30,867 nt of DNA. Source: Bacilli bacterium. Its GTDB lineage: Bacteria; Bacillota_I; Bacilli_A; RF39; UBA660. Of the stretch, positions 30,615 to 30,867 are shown in pieces (within the stretch, counting starts at the first letter, position 1; every line of letters begins with the position of its first letter). The stretch covers positions 1 to 30,867 of the forward strand of contig JAEEMF010000034.1 of assembly GCA_016283075.1 (NCBI GenBank), read 5' to 3'. The notes beneath the pieces were generated by a model. It was not told the DNA's origin. It saw only the letters and a list, made by a program, of their open reading frames with translations, and made no database searches. The translations under genes and the position numbers were made by a program.

Positions 30615-30667
30615 ATAAATATAATTTTTTCACTAATTACCTCCTGTTCACTCCTATTCTCGAAATA

Positions 30668-30676
30668 ATTATATCA
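30668..30676 (-). promoter_or_regulatory. Promoter of the zinc-ribbon/SPFH unit
   Basis: Extended consensus -10 TG-A-TATAAT on the minus strand (TATAAT at 30668-30673), 35 bases before the GTG at 30633. Confidence 0.6.
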
Positions 30677-30724
30677 TAATAGAATAAGAAAAAAAAGAGT
30701 TTTAAATAAAAGAAAACTGGTTGT

Positions 30725-30827
30725 ATTGTAGCGTTACAATTGATGTGAGACCTTATATATAGTAAAAAAGCAATAAGTCTAGTAAAATGTAATTAAACAA
30801 CAAAACATTTACCTAGAAAGGACTTAT
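30725..30827 (+). repeat. Two inverted repeats in the leader of the edge ORF
   Basis: ATTGTA-GCGT-TACAAT (30725-30740) forms a short hairpin. Downstream, ATAAGTC (30773-30779) with GACTTAT (30821-30827) and TAAAATGT (30783-30790) with ACATTTA (30805-30811) form a longer imperfect stem whose 3' arm includes the AAAGGA ribosome binding site. This may be a regulatory leader or the end of a mobile element. Confidence 0.5.
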
Positions 30828-30831
30828 CGCT

Positions 30832-30867
30832 ATGACAAGTATATCACATTATCCTCACAGTTTAAAT
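30832..30867 (+). CDS. Start of an unidentified plus-strand ORF, cut by window edge
   Basis: Twelve codons (MTSISHYPHSLN) follow an AAAGGA site ten bases upstream and a possible promoter (TTACAA at 30734, 16 bp, TATATA at 30756). Too little is present to name the product. The inverted-repeat-rich leader would suit a transposase, but that is a guess. Confidence 0.4.
   Translation, partial: MTSISHYPHSLN

Overview
The window comes from a low-GC Firmicute, most likely an uncultured Bacilli or Mollicutes-related gut lineage (RF39- or Erysipelotrichales-like). The evidence is very AT-rich DNA, strong GGAGG or GGTGAT ribosome binding sites, extended -10 promoters, a T-box leader, a sipS-type signal peptidase next to rplS, and the trmH/rimM/trmD/rplS neighbourhood. 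TGA acts as a stop (trmD, carD-like gene) and TGG encodes Trp, so the code is standard and not the Mycoplasma one. No rRNA, tRNA or CRISPR array was seen. The lineage is an inference from these features.

Layout. 1-4.7 kb: the start of an XRE regulator, then a three-gene unit (GT4 glycosyltransferase, DUF1287 cysteine-hydrolase-like protein, unknown protein) and a large two-TM coiled-coil protein. 4.7-7.2 kb: ygjV-like gene converging on aspS, which has a T-box leader with a GAC (Asp) specifier. 7.27-9.4 kb: three copies of a compact repeat element, each with an identical 29-residue hydrophobic peptide ORF and a short convergent antisense unit. They interleave with two genes for exported proteins that share an N-terminal module. 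9.4-14.5 kb: an Rrf2-sufC-sufB-sufD operon, then a HAD phosphatase and a stand-alone E2-like acyltransferase. 14.6-18.7 kb: a CarD-like protein overlapping a small alpha-CTD-like protein, a HerA-like ATPase preceded by a structured RNA with an intrinsic terminator, a CmpB-family membrane protein and a methyltransferase.

18.7-25.1 kb: lepB, rplS, a lone prepilin, a four-gene unit (trmH-family, rimM, trmD, unknown), an HtrA protease with an N-terminal zinc ribbon, and a second CmpB-family protein. 25.1-28.6 kb: a TasA-like/SipW-like/DUF5305 export cluster and two small membrane proteins. 28.6-30.9 kb: an SPFH/zinc-ribbon protein with a zinc-ribbon membrane partner, and the first codons of a plus-strand ORF behind a long inverted repeat.

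The most notable candidate is the 7.27-9.4 kb element. Its architecture fits a type I toxin-antitoxin locus: a small membrane peptide with a strong ribosome binding site, a roughly 74-nt antisense RNA with its own promoter and U8-tailed terminator overlapping the mRNA 3' end, and 5'/3' UTR complementarity that could control translation. Second is the three-way-junction-like RNA upstream of the HerA-like gene. All functions are read from sequence only. No searches were run.
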